Source: Bimuria novae-zelandiae CBS 107.79 (lineage: Eukaryota; Ascomycota; Dothideomycetes; Pleosporales; Didymosphaeriaceae). From it: 64,000 nucleotides of DNA. A model generated the notes under the pieces. The model was given only the letters and a program-made list of their open reading frames with translations, was not told the DNA's origin and ran no database searches. Shown piece after piece: positions 1 through 10,576 of this stretch. The position numbers and the translations under genes were made by a program. The stretch's first letter is position 1. Every line of letters begins with the position of its first letter. The stretch is taken from positions 48,724 to 112,723 of the forward strand of contig ML976690.1 of assembly GCA_010015655.1 (NCBI GenBank). The letters run 5' to 3'.

Positions 1-355
1 GCACGCCCGAGACGTGACTTGGTCCTCCAAATTGACCTTGTGGTTGTCATCGCCCGTTCATTCATGACCAAAGCTCCAGCGAGCCACCACCATCACTCTT
101 TGTTTACCTCACTGTACGTATCGTCTGTCAAAACAGTGCCAGCCCAACCACAGATTGCTCTGCGCACGGTTATTGTGGCCCAGTGCAAGTCCGCAGACGG
201 CACCTGGCTAATTCACCTCCATCCCTCAAAGCGGTATAGACTAGCCGTCGTCCCCGCAATCCGAGCAGACCCTGAAACATGAACCGAGAGCCTCAGAGAC
301 CAGCCGGTCGCCCACCAACTGAACCAACAGCATTGTCACACCGTTGCAGCTCGCC
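1..355. other. Upstream region of MED31, no gene seen
   Basis: Open frames here are short and show no family resemblance. The stretch probably holds the promoter and 5' leader of the Med31 gene. Confidence 0.5.
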
Positions 356-811
356 ATGGCCTCCGACGACGCATCCGACCCTGTTCCTCGCTACAGCGGT
401 TTCTCGCGCTTTGAGCTGGAGCTCGAGGTCTGTCCAAGCGTGGCCCACGTGCTGCCCCTATGCATCACTGACCTCCCTAGTTTGTGCAGTGCCTCGCCAA
501 TCCCGCCTATCTCAATTACCTAGCTCAGCAGAAGATCTTGGACAAGCCAGATTTTATCAATTACCTCGGCTACCTGCAATACTTCAAGGATCCAAAGTAC
601 TCCAAATTTTTACAGTGGGTGCTCACAGACGGAGATCTTTCGGTAGTGTGGCTCACTGACCATGTGCTGTAGCCATCCTGGGCCAACTCTCCGAGCATTG
701 GAGTTGCTCCAACAGGAACCTTTCCGCGCTGAGATTCTCAACCCCAGTCTCTTCAACTACATGACCATAGAGGGCCTCAAGAACGCAATTCCTGCTGATA
801 AGAAAGACTGA
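356..811 (+). CDS. MED31: Mediator of RNA polymerase II transcription subunit 31 (Med31/Soh1)
   Basis: Model: exons 356-427, 481-614 and 673-811, giving 114 residues. Introns are 428-480 and 615-672, both with a CTGAC branch motif near the acceptor. The start is the ATG opening [16 protein letters not shown]. The product shows the Med31 signature: [20 protein letters not shown], then a block with [19 protein letters not shown], then [12 protein letters not shown] after the second intron. Med31 is a small, highly conserved subunit of the Mediator middle module that bridges transcription factors and RNA polymerase II in the nucleus. The length is near the low end for filamentous fungi because the acidic/glutamine tail is short. 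The second donor (GTGGGT) is weak, but only this junction restores the family reading frame. Confidence 0.9.
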
Positions 812-1481
812 GTTGCGTCATTCGCATTCCTCTCGACTCGGTTCTCGCAGAAACGTGCGATTACGCGCTTAGTCACCCATGCAATGGGTGGATCGTCATA
901 GCGTGGTGCTATTGCTATTAACGGAACCCTGGGCTCCGTTCGCAGCATCGATAAGCTAATTGTTCCAGTAACGAGTGAGGCAAGGTTGCATGATGGCATT
1001 GGTTGTCAGGACCAACGCAACGGTGGTAATCATGATACGAAACTGCTACAGCGTCCATCCTCTGTGCTAGTCATTTCTACCTGTATCTGAATTTAGGAAA
1101 GCACAGCGGCTTGAAATATAATTTACCTTGGTTCGAGTAAAGTACCGTGGTATCACGCAGCACCACTGCATGCGAGGGTTGCCTGTGGGTAGGCGAACTC
1201 TTAACTGTACCGTGGTTTCGTGTGCCATGCTAAAACTAACATCTGGAATATTCGATTTCGTTTCTTTTTAATTCCGAATCCCTAGAGGCTCGAATTAATC
1301 GTTGTGATCAGAGGCTACGCACCTTTCAGACCTAGGACCCTGATCCCTGGTGACACGGTGCCACGTGATACAGGTCGGGTTTAGCGCCGCCCCACGTCAG
1401 TTGTTGTGAGGTGTCGCAATCGGAAGGAGATAGCTTGCCATTTCACGAATATTGCCCCTCTTAAGTCACATATCCTTCACT
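812..1481. other. Intergenic, no gene seen
   Basis: This gap separates Med31 from the TBC gene. A short minus-strand ORF (757-999) overlaps the end of Med31 and resembles nothing, so it is treated as noise. The sequence turns AT-richer between about 1100 and 1300. Confidence 0.5.
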
Positions 1482-4003
1482 ATGAGAGGAATTGCCGAAG
1501 CAGAGTGTGCCTGTCCCGTCCGAAACCTCTCAATTTGTGTCTGATTTGTGTTCTCAGGAAACATTGGCGCCAACTGGACGACTTCCACTCCCTCACAGAC
1601 CTAAAGATAGCTGTTTCCTCGCACAGAGAGCCGCAAATCACAGCAGGCTTGCGCTCCGTATGCTGGAAGGTACGTAAAAGCAATCTGCTCTTATCGGTTG
1701 CGCAATGCTAATACACGTCATACAGATCTTCCTGCTTCTCAAAACACTAGACCGCTCGTCATGGCCCGCCCGCATCTCAGAGTCGCGAACGACGTACGCC
1801 TCCCTCCGCTCACACTACCTGAATGCAATCGAGCACCCCGATGAGCTCGGGTCGTCCGTCGATCCGCTCAGCGAAAATGAAGAGGTACGCCTTCCTTCCA
1901 AGACTTCATCACATCGCTTATTGACCATACTAAGCCTTGAAAGTCCCCATGGGTAGCCCTACGATCCGACGAGGCCCTCCGCGCAGAGATTTTCCAAGAC
2001 ATCGAGCGATGCATGCCCGACAATGTATACTTCCGGCAGCCGGCGACGCAAAACATGATGTTGGATGTTCTGTTTGTATGGTGCAAGATGCATCCGAACG
2101 TCGGCTATCGACAAGGCATGCACGAGATACTGGCTCCGCTTCTGTGGGTCATAGAAAGAGATGCAGTGGACATGGCGCGCGTAGACACCGCTGAGGTAGA
2201 ACAAACACTGGTGGACATGCTCGATGCGAGCTACATGGAGCATGACACCTTTACGCTGTTCTCGTTGATCATGCAGACGGCCATGTCGTTTTATGTGCCT
2301 GCTGATCCCGCTTCCAACTTCAAGGAGAGCCCAATGCTTGCTCGATGTGCCAGGATCTTCGAACGATATCTCCCAAAAACCGACCCAGAGCTGGCATCAC
2401 ATCTCGTCAAACTTGAGATCGTCCCGCAGATCTTTCTCCTGTAAGCTCCCGCATCTGTACACCAGATATGACTTTACTGATACATGTGCAGGCGTTGGAT
2501 ACGGCTGCTCTATGGTCGCGAGTTCCCTCTCGACGATGTTTTGAACGTGTGGGACGCCCTGTTCGCCATCGACTCCACTCTCGAGCTTGTCGATATGATC
2601 TCCATTGCCATGTTGTTGCGAATACGCTGGGATTTGATTGCTGCAGACACGAACGAGGCATTCACGCTATTACTGCGGTACCCAGAACCTGACGCACCAG
2701 CGTATACATTCATCAAGGATGCGCTATACCTCAGGGACCATCTGACTCCGGAGGGTGGTGCGGAGATCATCACACGCTACGGGAAAAGAGCGCCCGCAAT
2801 TGATACGAATCGCCCTCCACCAGCACTACGATTACCTTCGCCAGCTCCTTCTTCCGCATCGCATCGCACAAGAAACAGCACAGGATCACCCACCGCGTTT
2901 GTTAGTCAGCAAGGCGCGGGGCTTGAAGCACTCTTGCAAGGCGCAGCGAAGAATGTGATCGAGCGTGGTTCGCAATGGGGTGTCGGGAAAGCTATCCGTG
3001 ATGCAGTTGGCGAGGTCAGAAAGCACGCTGAAGCGATCCAGTCCGGCGTTCCTACCGCGCCCCCTTCAGGCCAGACCACACCACGATCTGGCGGACGAGA
3101 GTATCGCAAGCCTGCCCAACTGCCGGGGGTCAGTTCGAGACCTGCTATTCCCCGCGTACAATCTGGCAACGCGCTGAAGAAGATCGAAAGCTTAGAAAGG
3201 CGCAGTAAGGACCTGGCAAAGATGCTGGAGGCTGCTGTGGCCGAGCTTTGGGACTATCACAAGGAGCGCAGCGAAGAAGACAAGGAACCAGACCAGGCGA
3301 AGAAAGACGCGATAGAAGTCCTGAGCCTCGCTATCGCGAAGGTGCAGTTCGTCCAAGTATATCTCGAGGACTCCTCCATACCTCTCCCTGTCGAAGAAAT
3401 GACAGAGCAAGCTGTACGTCCAAGTTTATCCTTGCAGTGCGAAGATTTTATGGCAAACACATGCTGACCCTTTAGGCCACCGCCAACGCAGCAGCTAGCC
3501 TCCTGTCGCCGATACCCACACCACCAACGGTCCCCGAACGAACAACGAGCGCGCCTCCAGTACCGAATAGCTTGCAGCAAAACTCGCCCGCGTCCAGCTC
3601 ACAACCCACCTCACCTGCCGCGGACGCATCTCCACTAGCTCGTTCTCATGTACAGATTCAGCCAATATCATCGAGACTACCGCCGCGAGCACGACCCACG
3701 CTAGCTTCGTCGAACTTCTCCTGGATGCTCGGTCAAGATTCAGGGTCTACCGCATCGGCATTCGCATCGAGCACGGCACATTCGGCGTTTGCATCAGACG
3801 AGAAGCGCAGACTCAAGGGCAAGGGCTTCCTTTTCGGAGACGAAGACGAAGCTGAAGAGCCCGCAAATGAGAAGAAAGGGAGCACGTACGGCAAAGGTGG
3901 AGCGAAGAACGGGAAGAGCAAAAGTAAGGCGCTAACAGAGGCAGATGTAGAAGAGGAGGTTATCGATCTGAGGGATGTGGGAAAGAGGGATGCTGTGATG
4001 TGA
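1482..4003 (+). CDS. TBC-domain Rab GTPase-activating protein (TBC1D5-like)
   Basis: Six exons: 1482-1504, 1558-1669, 1726-1884, 1944-2440, 2492-3413 and 3476-4003, giving 746 residues. The joins restore one frame throughout, and the first exon is only 23 nt. The TBC domain spans roughly residues 25-330. It shows the arginine-finger motif EIFQDIERCMPDN (Arg about 120) and the glutamine-finger motif GYRQGM (Gln about 155), followed by LYGREFPLDDVLNVWD. The tail is Ser/Pro-rich, with a predicted coiled coil around KKIESLERRSKDLAKMLEAA and an acidic/lysine-rich end. TBC proteins speed GTP hydrolysis on Rab GTPases. TBC1D5 relatives act on Rab7 in endosome, retromer and autophagy traffic. The specific Rab here is inferred from family resemblance only. 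Both catalytic fingers are present, so an active GAP is expected. Confidence 0.9.
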
Positions 4004-4328
4004 TGGGAGGAGGGCGAAGATACCCAGGATATGTACATGTCACGTAGTAAGCATCACAGTTGTTGATCTGCACTGAGCGAGCGTTTTATATAAACATGGC
4101 GTTTATATTATCGTTGTTGGTCTCGTGCTTCGTTTGAAGATAACCTTGCTAGCTTATATGTTTCCCACGCAAAGAGTGTGTGCCAAAGAGTGGAGCGAAG
4201 GGTACCGAGCGAAGTTGTCGTGTGCGTGTGCGTGTGCGTTGATTATCAAGGACAGTCGGTCGAAAACGGATCGAAGAGTTAAAGAACAGTCTTGTATCGC
4301 CGTCACGAGGCATCGGTGTAAAGAGCGT

Positions 4329-4462
4329 TTCTATACACATCGTTAGTATATACAGTCGTGTGTGGGAAGGAGTGGGTAAGACGCACATTTTCCGCAGTTG
4401 CAAGCACCCTGCGCGCAAGCGCAGTCGGCGCAGTTGCATCCAGCGGTTCCACAGCCAGGCAT
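4329..4462 (-). CDS. Copper-metallothionein, 25 residues, stop codon split by an intron
   Basis: The minus-strand ATG at 4462 opens a 25-residue peptide beginning MPGCGTAGCNCADCAC and ending NCGK. It has seven cysteines in C-x-C pairs, as in the 25-26 residue Neurospora-type copper metallothionein, which also ends in a glycine-rich tail with lysine. Exon 1 is 4462-4387 and finishes one base into a codon. A GTGCGT donor follows. A perfect TACTAAC branch box lies just before a TATAG acceptor, giving a 56-nt intron (4386-4331). Exon 2 supplies only AA (4330-4329), completing TAA. Without splicing the frame runs 14 codons further. The peptide would bind and buffer Cu(I) in the cytosol. It is too short for ordinary ORF thresholds. 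Confidence 0.75.
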
Positions 4463-5476
4463 ATTTAACTGTTTTCTTTGAAGAGGAAAGGTGAATGTGT
4501 AAGTGTGTATGTGCGGTAGCTTCGCTTTGTATTTCGTTGTTGCTGATTGCTGATGCAGAAACCAAGATGGAGGGGCAGCGCGGGGTCTTTATCTTCCTAA
4601 CCTGGCCCCCCTAGGCGCCTAAGAAACACTGGTGCGTCACCCGGTGACCAACTAAAACCGACGCGCGCCGGTAGCTGCGCGTGGAGCTGTTCGCCGTGGA
4701 CGCGGTGTGGTTGGGTAATTCAGCCTAGAGCTTAGGAGGGCGAAGGGGTGTGGCCGCCGCACAATTCACGCATCGGGGGAGCTATGCCCTATTTGAGCAG
4801 GTTTCGTGGGGCGCGTTTTGCCTTGGGGGGCGTAGCGGGGTGCTGCGGTGTTTACGCGAGAGGGCGAGGGGGTTGTAAGGGGATATTTCCATGGATGGAA
4901 TAAGAAAGAATGGTTGGAGGGTGTGGTGACATACCGGTATTACATACGATGGGCGTGTTAGGAGAGCGTTCTGCAAACACAGTCGGGAGATGCTGGTGTT
5001 TCAAACACCACATGTGCAGTTCAGCCCGATGGCACTGTATCGGTATAATCTGCCGGTTCACTGCCCTACATGTATCTGCAAGTGTGAGAGGGAAGACCTG
5101 TGTTGCCCTGCAGTAGACACCACTCCCACAGCCGTCTCCTCCACTACAACCCCACAAAGTCCCCATATCCTCACAAATACCACCTCAAAAGCTCTCTCAA
5201 CCTTCCCTTGAGAAGGAATAGCTGATCCCTGTTTGAATCTAACATATAGCGACGTAATTTAATAGAGAGCATGTTTTAACGGCCGGAGAACACACATGCT
5301 TCCGTACCAATGAGTACGAGAGCTGGTACGGTTGGAAAATGAAATATATCATCCCATCTCGTGACCACCGCGCACCCTTGATAGTCCCTGTAGGCGCCTC
5401 GACCACCGCAAGACCGAGCTCTCTATCCAGGCTGGCTGGTGGAGTGTCTACCCTAAGCATTCTTTCCTCAAGCACA
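4463..5476. other. Intergenic, metallothionein promoter side
   Basis: The stretch is GC-balanced with several short overlapping ORFs, none recognisable. Bases 5424-5446 match 23 bases inside the Stb3-like gene (around 11062). It ends at the TA dinucleotide beside the inverted-repeat transposon. Confidence 0.4.
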
Positions 5477-5778
5477 TAAGCTCGGCCATATACTTTTCGG
5501 CCACATATACTTCTCGGCCACCCCACCTAAGATAGCCACACTATTTTAAGTCGCGATTTTTCAACAACAATAATTGTATTTGCTACTTAGTATATATAGA
5601 GTTAAAAGTAAGCACTACTATTATTACTACTACTTTTTAAGTTTCTTTTTCTAGCAAAGTACTTTTTTATTAAGTCTATAAAATAGCTACGCGATTAATT
5701 ATAGCCTTAATACTTTTAACGTTACTAAAGTACTTATTTAGATTAACTTAAACTTACTTTTTTATATAGTTAACTCTA

Positions 5779-6275
5779 TGTTACGATTACGAACCCCACA
5801 GGAATAATGGAACCAGACAATTATGCTAAGAGAGTTATTATTAGCGAAATTACTAGGGCGAAGGAATATAAGGAAGCGCGGGGCAGCTTAGGTTAGTAGT
5901 TACGTAATATGGTCCTGCATAATGCGAGATCCTATAGGACTTTAAGGGTTCTACGGACCTTAAAGTCTTAGTAGGACTATAATAATAATTTTAATAATAG
6001 TAAAAGCTAAGATAAATAATATATAGTTTAATAATTTCTTTATACCTTCCTCACTCCTTATAGTTAACTTAATATACTATAAGTATATTTCTTATAACAG
6101 ATTAGTAAATCTCCTAGTTAGTTATTTTATAGTTTATTATAGAATTAGATTATTTACATATCCTAGTATTATTATTTTAAGCTCTTAACTACTAAATACA
6201 TTTATAAGGCATATTACTCTTAGCCTATCCTCCCCTAATCCGGATTAGGCTTAGGTAAGTAAACCCCTTATAATA
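5779..6275 (-). mobile_element. Solo LTR (family TGTTAC..GTAACA), minus orientation
   Basis: It starts TGTTACGATTACG and ends CCCCTTATAATA, the RIP-altered complement of TGTTACAAGGGG. It is an inverted copy of 7499-8015. The five bases CTCTA flank it exactly on both sides (5774-5778 and 6276-6280), which is a clean LTR-type target duplication. No internal retrotransposon region accompanies it. Confidence 0.75.
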
Positions 6276-6744
6276 CTCTAGTACTACTTAGTTAATATTT
6301 AAAATATTAATTTTTAGCCTTAAGTTAAGTAGCTCTAGTATTAGCTTTTATAAAAGCTTTACCTACCTTACTAAGCACTAGGCGGATGCTTTATATAAAA
6401 AATTTAATAGTAAAAGTTACTACTAAGCCTTATATAGGGTCTATAAGCTCCGTGGGATATTAAAAACCTAATCTAATTAATCTAATATTTAATAAGCTAC
6501 TAAAGGAATAACTAGTTAGCTAGTTACTTAAGATATTAGTAGTATAAGGCCCAGGTTATATAAGTAAAATCTAAAAACCTACTAGCTAGCTTATATAATA
6601 CGCTCTAATAGCGCTTCTTCCCTTACCTTATTATATAATATAATAAAACGTCTTTTCTTAATTAAGACTACGTTATTAAGTAAAAAGAAAGCTTAGATCT
6701 TATTATAATAGTATATCTTAAGTATAAAGAAAAGAGTAAAATTG

Positions 6745-6980
6745 TGAGGCACTTTGTGGCAGGCAATTTGGATCAAGGTAAACGTGTGTATTAGACAAAT
6801 CCTTGCAGGATGTCGAAGGGTCTATAGAGGTATATATAGACTAGGGCACGTGACTGAGCCGGGGGTGCTCCAGAAGTGGCCCGAGGGAGGTCCGGAGGAT
6901 CTCCGAGGGTTGGCTTCTGTGGAGGTCAAGAATGTCCCTGACAAACATTTAAAAGATATAGTAAATAGATCTTATTAACT
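6745..6980. other. GC-richer island inside the TA-rich element
   Basis: This block of about 235 bases stands out from its TA-rich surroundings. The 74-codon frame in it (6754-6978) is not recognisable. It may be a fragment captured late, or sequence that escaped RIP. Confidence 0.35.
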
Positions 6981-7068
6981 TTATTAAGCTATATAAAGTT
7001 AATTAGTATATAAGAGCTATAGCTATTAAGAAGGAGCAGATAATAGCTATTAAAAAATAGGCTTTATA

Positions 7069-7487
7069 AATGGGTTGGGTCACAAGGACCACAGTTAGGT
7101 CTAACTAAGCAGAACACTAAAATTCTAAACTTTAAACTCTCTATAACTTTATTAATAAAGGAGCTATACTTATGCAATCTTAATATAATGTGTATATATA
7201 TATTAATAGTAATTTATTTTATTTTAAAAAAATTATATAGTATATTAAGTCGTGCATTCTAAAAAAAAAGACGTAAAATACTACTAAAAACATAATTCCT
7301 CTTCAAATAAATATAAAATGTACGATATTTTTTACAGTTACATAACTTATATATATATATATACACCTTATATTAAAATTGCATAAAAATACTTCCTATA
7401 TTTATTAAGTTATAAAGAGTTTAAAGTTTAGAATTTTGGTGTTCTGCTTAGTCAGACCCAACTGTGGCCCCTGCGACCCAACCCATT
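7069..7487. mobile_element. MITE, 419 bp, with long inverted repeats and TA flanks
   Basis: The left end AATGGGTTGGGTCACAAGG and the right end, read in reverse complement (AATGGGTTGGGTCGCAGGG), match over about 90 bases with mostly transition differences. TA lies directly outside both ends (7067-7068, 7488-7489). The core is pure TA-rich DNA with no coding potential, so this is a non-autonomous Tc1/mariner-type element. Confidence 0.75.
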
Positions 7488-7498
7488 TACCAGCCTTT

Positions 7499-8015
7499 TG
7501 TTACAAGGGGCTATACGTACCTAAGCCTGTTCCGGGTGAGGGGAGGATAGGTTAAGGGTAAAGTATCTTGCAGATATTCAGTGGTTAAAAGCAATAGTAG
7601 CAACACTAAGTTTATAAATAATTTAATTCTATAATAAACTACAGAATAACTAACTATGAGATTTACTAATCTATTATAAAAGATATACTTATAGTGTTAG
7701 GAAAGTTAGCTACAAGAAGTAAAAAAGATATAAAGAAATTATTAGACTATATACTATTTATCTTATTTTTTACTATTAACTAAATTATTTTTATAGTCCT
7801 ACTAAGGCCTTTCTCCTAGAAGTAGTTTCTAAGACTTACTATAGTCCTAACTTTTATGCGAGACTTCACGCTTATACAGGACTATATAATATAACTACTA
7901 ACCTAAGCTGCCCCGCGCCTCTTTGTGTTTCTCCGACCTAGTTATTCTGTCGACAATAATCCTCTTGACGTAATTGTCTGGTCCCTTTGTTCCTATGGGA
8001 TTCGTGATCGTAATA
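7499..8015 (+). mobile_element. LTR-like copy of the TGTTAC family, plus orientation
   Basis: It begins TGTTACAAGGGGC and ends GATCGTAATA (from GATCGTAACA). It matches 26252-26746 and, inverted, 5779-6275. The bases outside it (CCTTT on the left, CCTAC on the right) do not form a clear target duplication, so one end may be eroded. Confidence 0.55.
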
Positions 8016-8057
8016 CCTACTAAAGAATAGTGAAGTATTTAGTATAAAAATACGCTA

Positions 8058-8560
8058 ACGTATATGCATAGCGAGCTAATTAGTTAAGCAAGCTAATTAG
8101 TTAAGCGAGCTAAGTACTCTATTTTACTAAGAAAACTATAATTTTTACACGTCTATAACTCTCGTAGTACTTAATAATAAGAAAACTATAATTTTTACAC
8201 GTCTATAACTCTCGTAGTACTTAATAATAAATTTTTAAATATTAATATAGTAATATTATATATATAAAGACTAACCTATTAAATTTTAAATGTTCTAGTG
8301 CCTATAGTTCTCGAAATATTAAATTTAGTGGCTAAAAGATCCCTCTAATTTAGTAATTCTTAAATAACGTCCAACTTCTTTAAGCTAGAGCTTAGTAATT
8401 TTAAATATAGATTTTATATATTAGTGCAGCCATATGTATAGCTTTATAAAATTTATTATGAAGTATTAAAGAAGTTATAGAGGTGTAAAAAATTTAGTTT
8501 TACTAGTAAAACAGAGTAATTAGCTTGCTTAACTAATTAGCTCGCTATATATATATACGT
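8058..8560. mobile_element. MITE, 503 bp, inverted repeats ACGTATA.., TA flanks
   Basis: The two ends are inverted copies including the block AGCGAGCTAATTAGTTAAGC, and TA lies outside each end (8056-8057, 8561-8562). No coding sequence is seen. It contains an exact direct duplication of 50 bases (8131-8180 and 8181-8230). Confidence 0.7.
8131..8230. repeat. Exact 2 x 50-bp tandem repeat
   Basis: The unit starts GAAAACTATAATTTTTACAC and ends TTAATAATAA. The two copies abut and are identical. This suggests a recent slip or unequal exchange within the MITE, after RIP. Confidence 0.85.
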
Positions 8561-9421
8561 TATAACTATTTATATCTAATTAAGTTAGATATCTAGCTAT
8601 TCTCTAAGGTTATATAGAGCTATTTTAGTGTGTCTTATATTAGGAACTAGATAGATTATAAATACTTACCTTTAAAAATAGCTAAGTATTAAAGCTTAAC
8701 GCTAGTAGCTAAAATAGTTTTAATAATAAATACTTACTCGTACTCTTTTAAAATTTAATATAAGCATTCTTTTTTATAGAGCTTATAAGCACTTAGGCGT
8801 TTATATATACCTCTAGTACGCACCTAGTCTTATCTATATTCTATATATCCTTATAGTATATCCTTAGCTCTATTCTTGTCTACTTAAAAAGCTTAAGAAA
8901 GGTCTTTATAATATTATAGTTAATTACTATAGTTCGTGCGCTTTTAATTATTTATATAATTATAAATATAAAGCGTAGGTTACGGGTGATAAAATAAAGT
9001 ATTTATAATTACTTAAAAGGCTTATAGTCCCTATTTATATAAAAGAGCTTGGTAGCTATTTCTTATATATAAAAAAAGAGGGAGGCTATATGCGTACGTC
9101 CTTCTTAAGTATTTAATTTACTAAAAAGACCTCTTATTTTAGAGTTAATTACTACTATTAGTAATAAGCTATTACGTAAGATTAGTAACTATTAATACAA
9201 TTTTAAAATAATAATTAAGAAATACTATACACCTTAGTAGCTTATTACTAGCTTTTAAAAATACTAGTATTAAGATCGCGGATAGCATTATTGAAAGTAA
9301 TTTTTATAAAAATATATTTTAAGTATATTACGTTAATAGTATAGAGCGTCAAAACAGAGTAACGCGTTGTGGTGGGGTGGCCGAGAAGTATATATGGGCA
9401 AAAAGTATATAGCCGAGCTTA

Positions 9422-10576
9422 CGTGAGACTATGTAAATCTATCCATGTCTCAATCACTACGCGGAATCACTACACACCTATCAAGCATCTCTACCCTCTC
9501 CCCGTCGACGATGCCACTGTAGCTCTACCATACTGGGACTACAGTCACTCCTCGGCTACCCACCATCTCCCTTTACTCTACTCGCTCGGTATCCAAACAC
9601 TTGCTTGCTTATGCGAGGCCACCACACATATGCGCACACGATGCAGCGGCTACAGCGGTACTCCAAGCGAAGCAGTGTGGTGAGATCAGTGGCGTGCCCC
9701 CAGGATTCGACGTCTCCTGCGTACACTTGGGAGTGCGGGGTTCGCCACTGCCGCTGACGAGTGGGATGGGGGGTCCCAGTTTGTGTTGACTACGTCAGTT
9801 CCAACATCCTCTTGCGCCGTATCCAGTAGCTTTGCATTGTGCGCCACACAAGTTGTAAAGTTCAAGATTCGACAACATACCCAGTCCAACACTACGAGGC
9901 AAGCAACTTCAGAGACACGTGCATATATTCCAACAAAGGTCCACGCCCGAGCTTCCACCATTCCAGGTATCCACTCTGCGTGTATTAGATTCGTTGGAAC
10001 TATCTCACCTGCACTACTGCCCAGCAGCGCACACCTATCCGCCGACTCGCAGCGGCAGCTCATGCCAGAGAGTAGAGTATTTGTTCAAAAAAGGTATATA
10101 CAAAAACTGGGAAATGCCAAGGGTCCCTGCAAAAGCCAGACGTCCACCGGGTGCGTGCCAACCCCGTGTTGAAGCCCGACCAGTAGCGTGGTGCGGAGCG
10201 TGGGAGTATGGTGGAAGACGTATGCTCTTCTGCCCGATGACCTCGACACCCATAGTAAGGGTTTAAAATAGTGTGTTCGAGAAAGGTGAAGAATGGTGGT
10301 GAAGATGTCGCAAAGCAACGACCATGTCGGTGAAAAGACCCAAGATAACCCAAATGTGGATCGCATCAGCACTTGACGGATCTTCTCAAAGCAACGGTGA
10401 GGGGGTATGACAAAAATCAAAGCAAGGGGAAACACCCAGAAATCCATCCCAAAAGCCAGTATTGTTCGTGGCGCGTCGATGATGACATCAAAGACCGAGG
10501 AGTATCATGCGCGTCGTTGGCCTTTCGTGACCCAGTAAGCAATAGCAAGAAGAACGCCGTTCAAATGTCGTGCAGG
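9422..10576. other. Intergenic, no gene seen
   Basis: Composition returns to normal after the transposon. Overlapping short ORFs on both strands show no family resemblance. The part next to 10577 probably includes the 3' UTR of the Stb3-like gene. Confidence 0.4.

Larger units (their letters stand above)
5479..9419. mobile_element. TA-flanked inverted-repeat DNA transposon, RIP-degraded, carrying nested insertions
   Basis: The two ends are inverted copies over about 50 bases. The left end begins AGCTCGGCCATATAC and runs to about 5525. The right end, read on the other strand, begins AGCTCGGCTATATAC and covers 9370-9419. TA sits immediately outside each end (5477-5478 and 9420-9421), as expected of Tc1/mariner-type insertion. 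The interior is extremely TA-rich and no transposase can be read. It contains an inverted solo LTR (5779-6275), an LTR-like copy (7499-8015) and two MITEs (7069-7487, 8058-8560). A less mutated, GC-richer patch lies at about 6745-6980. Superfamily assignment rests only on the TA flank and the repeats. Confidence 0.65.

Noticed and set aside
757..999. Minus-strand 80-codon frame after Med31
   Set aside because: It overlaps the Med31 end and has no recognisable motif. Likely chance.
5779..8015. A single fold-back element with 500-bp inverted arms
   Set aside because: The left arm alone has an exact CTCTA duplication at both ends, so it is better read as an independent solo LTR.
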